Source: CABZJG01 sp902512685
GTDB taxonomy: Bacteria > Pseudomonadota > Alphaproteobacteria > Rhodobacterales > Rhodobacteraceae
DNA length: 64,000 nucleotides
Direction: 5' to 3'
NCBI GenBank assembly: GCA_051201605.1
Contig: CP179201.1
Coordinates: 3,534,001-3,598,000, forward strand
The translations under genes and the position numbers were made by a program. Shown here in pieces: positions 1-7,252 of this stretch (position 1 is its first letter; each line of letters starts with the position of its first letter). Below the pieces are notes generated by a model, which saw only the letters and a program-made list of their open reading frames with translations, did no database searches and was not told where the DNA came from.

Positions 1-1901
1 AACAGATACAGAAGCTGGGAAACCGCCTGTTGGTCATCTGGTATTGTATAGAAATTCTGGTCTCCATCTTGCATGGTTTTATGCATTGATTTTACCAAAT
101 CAGCGATCGAATTGGTACGGGTCACAAGGTGGCTATATTTGCTTTCAATCACTTCTTGCAGACGATCAATCGCTTGCAAAACTGTCGGGTCACTCAGGGC
201 ATCTTCTTCATAGAAATCCATCATGATTTCCATAGATGAGGTGCCTGCCATATGGGTGTCGACAATCTCATAGGTAATCCGCAAGGGTGTCCCTTCCCGA
301 AAGAGATCGACAAGGTTAGAGTCAATTTTTACTTTGCTGGCACCATAAAGGCATATCCCAAAAATAAGGGTGAATACGATGATGATCAGCCCTCTAAACT
401 GAAAGGAAAATTTGGGAATACGGGCCAAGAGTGGGGGCAGCCAAGCCGCCGTAAACAACCAACTCAAGCCAATTTTTCTGAACACAATAAAAAGCAATCG
501 AAAGGGTAAGGTCGCAATGTACCAGATTTTCCCCACCAATGAGGTGGGTGCAGTAGTTTCCTTTCCTGGGTTTGGATGCCAAAGCTCTAAAAGAGATGGC
601 AGCACAAAAAGGGTGAAAACAAAGGCAGCGAACACCCCTGCTGCCGAGGTTATTCCAAACACAACAAATTGGCCAATTCCGCCAAAGGCGATCGCGCCCA
701 TTCCTGCCATGGTGGTTAAAGTGGTTAGCAAAATAGGAACGCCAGTTTTCTCATAAGACTTGCTCAGGGCCTCTTCATGGTTCAATTCTTCGCGCCTGTA
801 ATAAAGGTACTCGCTCATGACATGTACGCAATCAGCCACCCCAACAGCCAAAACAAGCATTGCCGACAAGGCCAAAAGTTGTGAGGTCGGTATGCCCAAC
901 CAGGTCATACCACCGACCACCCAAACCATGCTTGCAACAATACATAAAACGGGCCAAATCACTGCGGCCGCAGTTTGGAATAATGTCCATAAAAGAACCA
1001 CAAGTAGAACAACGCCAATCCCGAGCAAAAGGCCGGACTGGATCATAATGTCCATAGAGCTTTCCATCATACCCGCCATCCCAATCGGGTAAAATTCGAA
1101 TTGATCAGCAAATTGGTCTTGATTGTAAATTGCCTTCAGCGCAGTGATAAAGGCCAGATATGTTTGCGGTTGCACTTCAATAAATTCTACGTCTTGGACA
1201 ATAGCCGTTTCGTCCACTTCCAGCGCAAAATCATCAAAAACCAGTTCAAATTCATCCTCGGCCTCTAAATCAAGGTCGCCTTGCGCTGCGTCAAGCACTG
1301 GCTCAGCCCCGAAATCTGTGGTGATCACCAAAGCGCCAAATTCTTGATTTTCAGAAAACATCTGCAGGGCAATATTATCTTGATCCAAAGCGCGGGCACG
1401 GGTTGCCTCGGCAATCTCTTTGCTGACCTCACTATCTTTGGGAAGCAGCCTTCGCGAAACCATCGCTTCGGGTGTGTTTTCTTGATAACGTAAATTGGCC
1501 AAAGTTTGAACGCGCAAAATGTGATCAAGGTCGTTCCAAACGGCGTCTTGCACGCCTAATGCTGCGGGCTCTAATCTATCCCAGTTGTCTATTTGGTCTG
1601 TTAAGTCACGAAGCAAAGATAGTGATTTAGGTGAAAACACATCGCCATCTTTGGCACGATAAACTAAAAATAACCCATCATCAGAACCAAACTGGGCCCG
1701 AAAATCATCCAATGCTTGCACCGCGATATTATCGTCGGATAACCACGCATCGATACTTTGATCCACTTCTAGATGTCGAATGCCCAGTCCCAAGCCAACG
1801 CTGCCAATAAATGCAAGGGCCAAAATATAGTAACGGTAGGGCCGACAGACATTAGGCACCCTGGCAAACCATAAAGCCATAGCATTCAACATGCGGTTCA
1901 T
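1..1901 (-). CDS. RND/MMPL-family exporter, 5' part (runs off the window)
   Basis: The frame is open from an ATG at 1901 to the window edge, giving about 633 residues with no stop, so the 3' end is missing. A membrane segment near residues 25-40 is followed by a large acidic periplasmic domain. A block of hydrophobic segments follows (about residues 285-430) with the MMPL-type stretch VADCVHVMSEYLYYRR and a following TTLTTMAGMGA segment. A second membrane cluster precedes the start of the second periplasmic domain. This duplicated plan is that of RND-superfamily permeases of the MMPL/SSD type, which export lipids or hydrophobic compounds using proton motive force. GGGA lies 7 bases before the start. 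The substrate cannot be inferred. Confidence 0.85.
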   Translation of the reverse strand, partial: MNRMLNAMALWFARVPNVCRPYRYYILALAFIGSVGLGLGIRHLEVDQSIDAWLSDDNIAVQALDDFRAQFGSDDGLFLVYRAKDGDVFSPKSLSLLRDLTDQIDNWDRLEPAALGVQDAVWNDLDHILRVQTLANLRYQENTPEAMVSRRLLPKDSEVSKEIAEATRARALDQDNIALQMFSENQEFGALVITTDFGAEPVLDAAQGDLDLEAEDEFELVFDDFALEVDETAIVQDVEFIEVQPQTYLAFITALKAIYNQDQFADQFEFYPIGMAGMMESSMDIMIQSGLLLGIGVVLLVVLLWTLFQTAAAVIWPVLCIVASMVWVVGGMTWLGIPTSQLLALSAMLVLAVGVADCVHVMSEYLYYRREELNHEEALSKSYEKTGVPILLTTLTTMAGMGAIAFGGIGQFVVFGITSAAGVFAAFVFTLFVLPSLLELWHPNPGKETTAPTSLVGKIWYIATLPFRLLFIVFRKIGLSWLFTAAWLPPLLARIPKFSFQFRGLIIIVFTLIFGICLYGASKVKIDSNLVDLFREGTPLRITYEIVDTHMAGTSSMEIMMDFYEEDALSDPTVLQAIDRLQEVIESKYSHLVTRTNSIADLVKSMHKTMQDGDQNFYTIPDDQQAVSQLLYL

Positions 1902-2106
1902 GTGATTTCCCCTTTTGACAGAACGATAACCCTCAATTGAGAGGAAGTATTAACCATAAAAGGCTTTTCCTGACAGACCAAAGCAATGAAATATTGCTTC
2001 TATTAACCTGCGTTGTCTAGGGCCGTTGTGGTATCTCTGCTCTAACTTGAATGGGCTACGTATCCCCGCAAAACCCTACATGGCAATAAAGATCAAAAAT
2101 CCGTTA

Positions 2107-2904
2107 TCATCTTTTAGAAGCTAGGCTGACAAGGTTCGTTGCTGCAAAACTGAACGCCGCGACACATACAATAGACGGACCGGCAGGCGTGTCTATCACA
2201 TAGGCCAAGCACAGCCCGATAAGCGCTGAGCTAGCGCCAATCACAGCTGCCAGTACAGCCATCATTTCCGGTGTCCGCGAAATCGGGCGGGCCGCGGCGG
2301 CAGGAATGATCAACATTGCCGCAATCAACAATGCGCCGACAACCTTGATGGCCAGCGCCACTGTGATTGCAAGCGTGAGCGTTAGGATCAGTTGTTCGCG
2401 TTTGGGATCAATCTTATTAGCATGGGCCAACTCTTCACTGAGCGTAGAAATTAGCAATGCTTTCCAGCGGTAAGCGATAAGTCCAACAACCGCCAGAGCG
2501 CCGAGCCATATAACCGCAAGATCCGCCTGCGACACTGCCAGAATATCGCCGAATAAATATGCCATCAGATCGATCCTTACCCCCGAAATAAAGGAAACCG
2601 CCACTAACCCAAAGGCTAAAGCGCTGTAGGAAAGGACCCCCAATAATATTTCAATTGCGTATTCTCGCCGAGACAGCAGCGTGACAGCCATCGCCATGGC
2701 TAAAGCCACCATTACGACACCCAAAAATACCGAAAGTTCAAGCGCAAGGGACAGGGCCACGCCAAGAATGGAAGCATGGGCCGTTGCGTCACCAAAATAG
2801 ACCATGCGCCGCCAAACAACAAAACTGCCCAAGGGGGCTGCGGCAATGGCCACGCCGATGCCGGCCAATATGGCTCGTACCATAAAATCATCAAGCAAGC
2901 TCAT
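2107..2904 (-). CDS. znuB: Zinc ABC transporter permease ZnuB
   Basis: This 265-residue protein is very hydrophobic, with about seven or eight predicted membrane segments, and fits the ABC-3 family of metal permeases. Motifs seen include a GDATAHASILGVAL-like segment near residues 37-50 and AAMLIIPAAAARPIS in the C-terminal half. In this family it forms the inner-membrane channel for Zn2+ that pairs with ZnuC and takes metal from ZnuA. Its ATG shares one base with the znuC stop (TAATG), so the two are probably translationally coupled. It is the last gene of a leftward zur-znuC-znuB operon, and Zur control of the operon is inferred from the operator at 4192-4211. Confidence 0.93.
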   Translation of the reverse strand: MSLLDDFMVRAILAGIGVAIAAAPLGSFVVWRRMVYFGDATAHASILGVALSLALELSVFLGVVMVALAMAMAVTLLSRREYAIEILLGVLSYSALAFGLVAVSFISGVRIDLMAYLFGDILAVSQADLAVIWLGALAVVGLIAYRWKALLISTLSEELAHANKIDPKREQLILTLTLAITVALAIKVVGALLIAAMLIIPAAAARPISRTPEMMAVLAAVIGASSALIGLCLAYVIDTPAGPSIVCVAAFSFAATNLVSLASKR

Positions 2905-3653
2905 TATTGTTCCGATATTTTTGAGTGATCGTGGTCGCAGTTCTCATCATGCACATGGTCATGATGATGCCGGTACAGCGCAAGTTGACCACCTGTTCCG
3001 GTTCCGAAAAGCGCCCGATACTCAGGGTCTGAGGTAACGATTTCAGGGGTGCCTTGGCAGCAAATATGCCCATTAAGGCAGATAACCCGATCTGACGCAC
3101 TCATCACAACATGTAATTCGTGACTGATCATAACAACTGCGCAATTGGTTTCTTTGCGAACCTTTTCTATCTGACGATAAAAATCTGCCGAACCAGGTTG
3201 GTCAAGCCCTTGCGTGGCCTCATCCAGCAGCAAAAGGTTCGGCTGAGTTAACAAAGCGCTCGCCAGCATCACTCGTTGAAACTGTCCTCCGGATAAGTCA
3301 GACACCTGTTTTTGTGCAAGCTCTCGAATTCCAGCTTTCTCCAAAGCTTGCACGCAAGATTGCCAAGAACTGTTTCTTTGAATACGCAAAAACCGCTCTA
3401 CTGTAATTGGCAAGGTTGTTCCGATGTGAAGCCTTTGAGGAACATATCCAATATTCAAATCACTTTTGCGGGTAATCCTGCCAGACGCAGGATTTACTGA
3501 TCCAATCAATGCACGAAAAAGTGTGGTTTTGCCAGATCCGTTGGGCCCCACAATCGTTAGAATTTCCCCCTGACTTATTGCCAGAGAAACATTACGCAAG
3601 ACTACATTAGAGCCATATGCAACACTTAGGTTTTTTAATTCAATAAGGCTCAC
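2904..3653 (-). CDS. znuC: Zinc ABC transporter ATPase ZnuC
   Basis: This 249-residue ABC ATPase has Walker A GPNGSGKTT (about residues 36-44), signature LSGGQFQRV (about 119-127), Walker B LLLLDEAT and a switch His in MISHELH. It energises zinc import through ZnuB. The C-terminus carries a His-rich tail (YRHHHDHVHDENCDHDH), common in ZnuC proteins and presumably metal binding. The start is GTG at 3653, overlapping the zur stop by four bases (GTGA). The order zur-znuC-znuB with divergent znuA makes zinc rather than manganese the likely substrate. Confidence 0.94.
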   Translation of the reverse strand: MSLIELKNLSVAYGSNVVLRNVSLAISQGEILTIVGPNGSGKTTLFRALIGSVNPASGRITRKSDLNIGYVPQRLHIGTTLPITVERFLRIQRNSSWQSCVQALEKAGIRELAQKQVSDLSGGQFQRVMLASALLTQPNLLLLDEATQGLDQPGSADFYRQIEKVRKETNCAVVMISHELHVVMSASDRVICLNGHICCQGTPEIVTSDPEYRALFGTGTGGQLALYRHHHDHVHDENCDHDHSKISEQ

Positions 3654-4168
3654 GCGTTTGCTTGCTCTGCACAGGAGCAGCAGATGCCCTCAACCTCAAT
3701 GACACTTTTCTCAACCTTAAATCCTACTTTATTTGCTGCTTTACCAATCATACTCCGCGCCGGACCAGAAATTGCCTCAACCACCAAATCACAGGTTCGG
3801 CATATCATAAATGCCGGTGAATGGGATTCGCCCGGCTTACTACATGCGACAAATGCATTCAGTTTTTCCACCTTATGAGCAAACCCGTTCCCAACCAAAA
3901 AATCAATGGCCCTATATGCCACGGGCGGTTGCGAGCCAAAGCCTGCCTCACGGAGAATTTCAAGTAAATCATAAGCGCCAAGCGCTCGGTGCTCTTGCAA
4001 CAAAATTTCTAGCGCCTTACGTCGAACAGATGTAAAGCGCAGCCCCTTAGCAGCGCAGTGCGCGTCTGCAACCTGCAGCGCGGTATGCACGCATGTTGCG
4101 TGATCATGTGCTTCGAAACCAACCGGATGAGATGATTTTTCTTTTTCCGCATCATTAGGTCTTGCCAA
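3650..4168 (-). CDS. zur: Zinc uptake regulator Zur (Fur family)
   Basis: This 172-residue Fur-family repressor has an N-terminal winged helix (RFTSVRRKALEILL, about residues 42-55, then DLLEILREAG) and a C-terminal dimerisation and metal domain. A structural zinc site is suggested by CRTC (about 121-124) and C-terminal CCSC. Zur represses zinc uptake genes when zinc is plentiful. No ATG fits; the start is TTG at 4168, preceded by GGGAG at a 7-base spacing. It is the first gene of zur-znuC-znuB, so it probably represses itself together with the transporter. The His/Cys-containing N-terminus (HDHATCVH) could be an extra metal-sensing element, which is inference. Confidence 0.92.
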   Translation of the reverse strand: MARPNDAEKEKSSHPVGFEAHDHATCVHTALQVADAHCAAKGLRFTSVRRKALEILLQEHRALGAYDLLEILREAGFGSQPPVAYRAIDFLVGNGFAHKVEKLNAFVACSKPGESHSPAFMICRTCDLVVEAISGPARSMIGKAANKVGFKVEKSVIEVEGICCSCAEQANA

Positions 4169-4191
4169 ATGAAATACTCCCGCCTACAAAC

Positions 4192-4211
4192 TGTAATGTT
4201 ATAAAATCACA
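4192..4211. promoter_or_regulatory. Zur-type operator in the zur/znuA divergent promoter
   Basis: A 20-bp near-palindrome (TGTAATGTTA followed by TAAAATCACA) matches its own reverse complement at 16 of 20 positions, with an AT-rich centre. It resembles known Zur boxes built around GTTATA...TATAAC. It lies 24 bases before the zur start and immediately before znuA, so one bound dimer could silence both directions. Its right edge touches an upstream in-frame ATG (4211), which argues that znuA starts at 4223. Confidence 0.72.
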
Positions 4212-4222
4212 TGGGATCGAAA

Positions 4223-5218
4223 ATGTCTAGTAAAACCTTTGCCCTTTGTTCAATTATGTCCCTCTCAGCTGGGATGAGTATCGCCGAAGCGCCCCAAGTG
4301 GCCGTTGATATCGCGCCAGTACACTCATTAGTGGCCCGTGTGATGGAAGGTGTTGGAACTCCAGATCTCATTATTCCCGCTGGAGCAAGCCCACATGAGT
4401 ACAACCTTCGCCCTTCAGAAGCAGCGTCTTTGCAAAACGCTGACGTGGTCTTTTGGGTAAGTGCCAGCCTCACACCATGGATGAAAAACGCAATAGAGAC
4501 ATTGGCAGAGGATGCCGTTGTAACCGAACTTTTTGAAGTAGAAGGCACCCTAAAATTACCCTTCCGACAAGGGGTTTTGTTTGAAGAGCATGATGATCAC
4601 GATGGGCACGACGACCACGACGGACATGATGATCACGAAGGACATGATGATCACGAAGGACATGATGATCACGAGGCGCATGACGACCACGAAGGACATA
4701 ATCACGATGGAGACGATCCTCATGCTTGGCTATCGCCAGACAACGCTGCGGTATGGTTGAACGCTATTGCACAAACGCTGTCCAAAGTGGACCCAGATAA
4801 TGCAAGTCAATATTACTTAAATGCTGCCGCTGGTCAGAAGGAACTACGTGAGTTATCAACCAAAATTAATGGGATACTTGCCCCATTTGAAGGACGCAAC
4901 TTTATTGTTTTTCATGATGCGTTTCAGTATTTTGAAAAGGCTTTTGATTTTTATGCCGCAGGAGCCATATCGCTTTCAGATGCCAGAGACCCAAGCCCAG
5001 CGCGGATTGCAAAAATCCAGAACCGGATAAACGAACAAAATATTTCATGTATTTTGTCAGAACCGCAATTCAATCCAAACATTGTTGCCGCAGTTGCTAG
5101 TGGATCTGATGTAAAAATGGGCATTCTCGACCCATTGGGTGTGGGCCTAGAATTGGGTGAAACGCTGTACTTCCAGACGCTTCACAATCTTGCGAAAGCT
5201 CTTTCAGATTGCCTGTAG
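4223..5218 (+). CDS. znuA: Zinc-binding periplasmic protein ZnuA
   Basis: This 331-residue solute-binding protein belongs to the cluster A-1 metal-binding family and captures Zn2+ in the periplasm for ZnuB/ZnuC. Features: signal peptide at the N-terminus with cleavage probably near MSIAEA; a metal-ligand His in DIAPVHSLV; a His/Asp-rich loop (about residues 118-168) made of six or so tandem DDHxGH-like units; and a metal-site His in HDAFQYF. Such loops mark ZnuA against manganese-binding relatives. The ATG at 4223 is chosen over 4211 because GGGA lies six bases before it and the upstream ATG sits in the operator. Confidence 0.94.
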   Translation: MSSKTFALCSIMSLSAGMSIAEAPQVAVDIAPVHSLVARVMEGVGTPDLIIPAGASPHEYNLRPSEAASLQNADVVFWVSASLTPWMKNAIETLAEDAVVTELFEVEGTLKLPFRQGVLFEEHDDHDGHDDHDGHDDHEGHDDHEGHDDHEAHDDHEGHNHDGDDPHAWLSPDNAAVWLNAIAQTLSKVDPDNASQYYLNAAAGQKELRELSTKINGILAPFEGRNFIVFHDAFQYFEKAFDFYAAGAISLSDARDPSPARIAKIQNRINEQNISCILSEPQFNPNIVAAVASGSDVKMGILDPLGVGLELGETLYFQTLHNLAKALSDCL

Positions 5219-5239
5219 ATGTCCGGTCTGCTTTTTCTG

Positions 5240-5270
5240 AGGAACCGCGACCAAGAGGACCGCGGTTCCT
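5240..5270 (+). terminator. Hairpin downstream of znuA
   Basis: Perfect 10-bp inverted repeat (AGGAACCGCG / CGCGGTTCCT) with an 11-base loop, 22 bases after the znuA stop. No T-run follows, so it is either a weak or factor-assisted terminator or an mRNA-stabilising structure. Confidence 0.5.
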
Positions 5271-5285
5271 TACACAGTTTAAAAA

Positions 5286-5759
5286 TTGCCTCAACTGAGA
5301 AGGTATCTAGCTAAGCTGATACAGAGCCGCGCTGGACCGGGCACAGACATTGCACCTTTCCGGGCCTTTTTGGAAGAGCGACAGGAACGGGGCGCAACAG
5401 GAACAAACTGGCTTTTCTTTGGAGACCAGCACAGGGCGAGCGATTTTATATATGAAGATGAAATCGGGGCTCTCAGCGAAAGTGGTGTATTGAACCGTCT
5501 TGACCTTGCATTTTCCCGTGATCAGGCTGAAAAAATTTACGTCCAGCATCGTATGGTAGAAAATGGAAAAGACCTTTTTGGCCTTCTGCAAGAAGGTGGT
5601 CACTTTTATGTTTGTGGAGATGCCCTGCGCATGGCCAAAGATGTGGACGAGGCATTGCACACCATCATTAAAACCCAGGGAGGCATGACCCCCGAGGCGG
5701 CAACAGACTACGTCAACCGCCTGAAACGTGAAAAACGTTACTTGCGGGATGTCTACTAA
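5286..5759 (+). pseudogene. 3' remnant of a CysJ-like sulfite reductase flavoprotein
   Basis: From about residue 16 to the end the 157-residue frame matches the NADPH-binding C-terminal third of CysJ/cytochrome P450 reductase-type diflavin reductases. Visible motifs are [53 protein letters not shown] and the C-terminal RYLRDVY. Intact proteins are near 600 residues, so the flavodoxin and FAD domains are absent. The usual GTGIAPF has become GTDIAPF. No further flavoprotein sequence is visible between znuA and this frame. I read it as a 5'-deleted remnant. The next gene starts 11 bases later, so the two were probably once co-transcribed. Confidence 0.75.
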
Positions 5760-5769
5760 GGATGTCCGA

Positions 5770-6726
5770 ATGCCCCTTCACGCCCCAGACGCCACCAACT
5801 GTTTCTTTGCGCAAGAAGAATTACCCAGCACACTGAAAAAGATGCAAGCCAAAGCGCAAGTTGTTCCCTTGGGCAACGATATTACCGCACTGGCACTGGC
5901 CGGAGTGCAGTGGAAAGACGCGTTGATTTCAACCCGCAACGATGCTGCGATAATTTCCGGTCGCGGAGGATACGGCCGGTATCAGGCGACAGATTGCGCT
6001 TTTAATGTCTCGCGCGCGAAGCATCGCTTGGATATCCGCGTGAATGCAGAAGCTGGTCCAAACCTGTCAGGCGTTTCGGCAGGGTCTGGTCGTTTTATCT
6101 CAGCTTTTTCGACCGATGATGCAGAGGCCGTTCAACATAGGGTGCAAGTGAATACAGCTCATGACCACGCCGTCTTATCTCTGTTTGAAACCACCGCACA
6201 TGCTGCTATTCCATCACAGGCCGTCATATCGAATGTGCTGCACCTGTCTGCTGTGCAAAGGGCACGAGAAACGTGGAATGACAGCGCCCCCGGACACCAT
6301 CTGAACGATATGCTACTCCACCAAGGACGCACTCGGTTTCAATGTTTGCCGCATGTGGGCAAAGGCCGTGCGTGGCAGGTAGCCGCGAATCTCCTTGGCA
6401 GCTTTTTGGCATTCCTATGCGATCGCAAAATCAGCGTTACCCGGGGCGTTGTCGCCAAAGGCATTCTACAATTAGATCGTGGACTTTTGGGGGCAGATCA
6501 CACCGCCAATGGCGTCATGCTTATGCAGGACGGCACCCGCAGCTTTGCGATTGACACAAAGCAGGTCCATCAGCTTTGGGTCGCTGTAGCCGGGCAACAT
6601 TGGCAACTGGAAGTGTATCGCCGCGACGGAACGGCGCTTGCGGTTCTTGCCGCTGACCCATTTCACCCAGCGGATCATTGGCACGATTTACTCAACGCGC
6701 TACCTTTGGCGGCAAACCGGTGCTAA
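5770..6726 (+). CDS. HemS/HmuS/PhuS-like heme-utilisation protein (divergent)
   Basis: This 318-residue protein appears to have two related halves. The first half keeps the order of the HemS family (STRNDAAI...GGYGRY, a DIRV strand, later AVQHRVQV), and the C-terminus has the family-like ending (HQLWVAVAG, LEVYRRDGTALAVLAADP, then HW..LLNALP). In known members these proteins bind cytoplasmic heme and pass it on or degrade it. In my by-eye alignment the heme-ligand His of PhuS falls on Asp in the ILQLDRG stretch, so binding may differ. The start at 5770 follows AAGGA; an earlier in-frame ATG lies inside the preceding gene. The assignment is by recollected family pattern, hence moderate confidence. 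Confidence 0.5.
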   Translation: MPLHAPDATNCFFAQEELPSTLKKMQAKAQVVPLGNDITALALAGVQWKDALISTRNDAAIISGRGGYGRYQATDCAFNVSRAKHRLDIRVNAEAGPNLSGVSAGSGRFISAFSTDDAEAVQHRVQVNTAHDHAVLSLFETTAHAAIPSQAVISNVLHLSAVQRARETWNDSAPGHHLNDMLLHQGRTRFQCLPHVGKGRAWQVAANLLGSFLAFLCDRKISVTRGVVAKGILQLDRGLLGADHTANGVMLMQDGTRSFAIDTKQVHQLWVAVAGQHWQLEVYRRDGTALAVLAADPFHPADHWHDLLNALPLAANRC

Positions 6727-6730
6727 CCTT

Positions 6731-7138
6731 ATGACGCCTCCATTGAGTTTTTCAGATTTGCTGCAAGATGAGGCAGTTCTCATCACGCTTTATCGTGAAT
6801 GGATGGGGTGCGTTCGCGGCAGTACGTATTTGGAGGAGAGCGATAGTAAAGCACTTGCCGGGCATCGATTTAGCAATGTCTTAGCTCTGGTGCTGGAAAG
6901 TTATTTAACTTTCAGAAACAGCTCAGTCGGTGTTGGTGATTTGCTCAGGCCCAACGAAGAAGACGTTGTAACAGAGGTCGCGATGCAACTTGAAAGCTGC
7001 TTCTGCGTCCAGCGCACCCAAGGCCATTTGCTTTTGCCAAATATCCGAACCGCCCGTGAGAAACCCCGCACTGGGCACGATTCTTTGATATCTAAATTGA
7101 ATGGGTCAAATTGGCTGTTTGCTCTAAGCCCCGTCTAA
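6731..7138 (+). CDS. Hypothetical protein (135 aa) after the HemS-like gene
   Basis: I do not recognise the family. The frame starts at the ATG at 6731, four bases after the previous stop, which suggests translational coupling; an earlier in-frame start would overlap the HemS-like gene. The protein is soluble, mostly helical in appearance and slightly acidic, without a signal peptide or membrane segment. Two Cys lie close together (SCFCVQR, about residues 89-95). Context suggests an accessory of heme or iron handling, but this is only guilt by association. Confidence 0.5.
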   Translation: MTPPLSFSDLLQDEAVLITLYREWMGCVRGSTYLEESDSKALAGHRFSNVLALVLESYLTFRNSSVGVGDLLRPNEEDVVTEVAMQLESCFCVQRTQGHLLLPNIRTAREKPRTGHDSLISKLNGSNWLFALSPV

Positions 7139-7166
7139 CCTTGAAGGGCTTGCCTTTGTGCATTAG

Positions 7167-7188
7167 TTTGTATACTACCGCATACAAA
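7167..7188. promoter_or_regulatory. Inverted repeat upstream of acnB (possible repressor operator)
   Basis: TTTGTAT (7167-7173) and ATACAAA (7182-7188) form a perfect 7-bp inverted repeat with centres 15 bp apart, 65 bases before the acnB start. Spacing and sequence resemble operators of GntR- or LysR-type regulators, but no regulator is encoded nearby. Confidence 0.4.
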
Positions 7189-7252
7189 AGGCCTTTTCGG
7201 CAAATTTACTTTCCGCTAGGCTCTGTAAACACCACAAATGATCGGGACTGCC

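Noticed and set aside
5728..5769. Longer start for the HemS-like gene
   Set aside because: It lies inside the preceding frame; the ATG at 5770 has AAGGA at good distance.
7186..7197. 12-bp palindrome AAAAGGCCTTTT upstream of acnB
   Set aside because: Short and partly overlaps the better inverted repeat; no known operator match.
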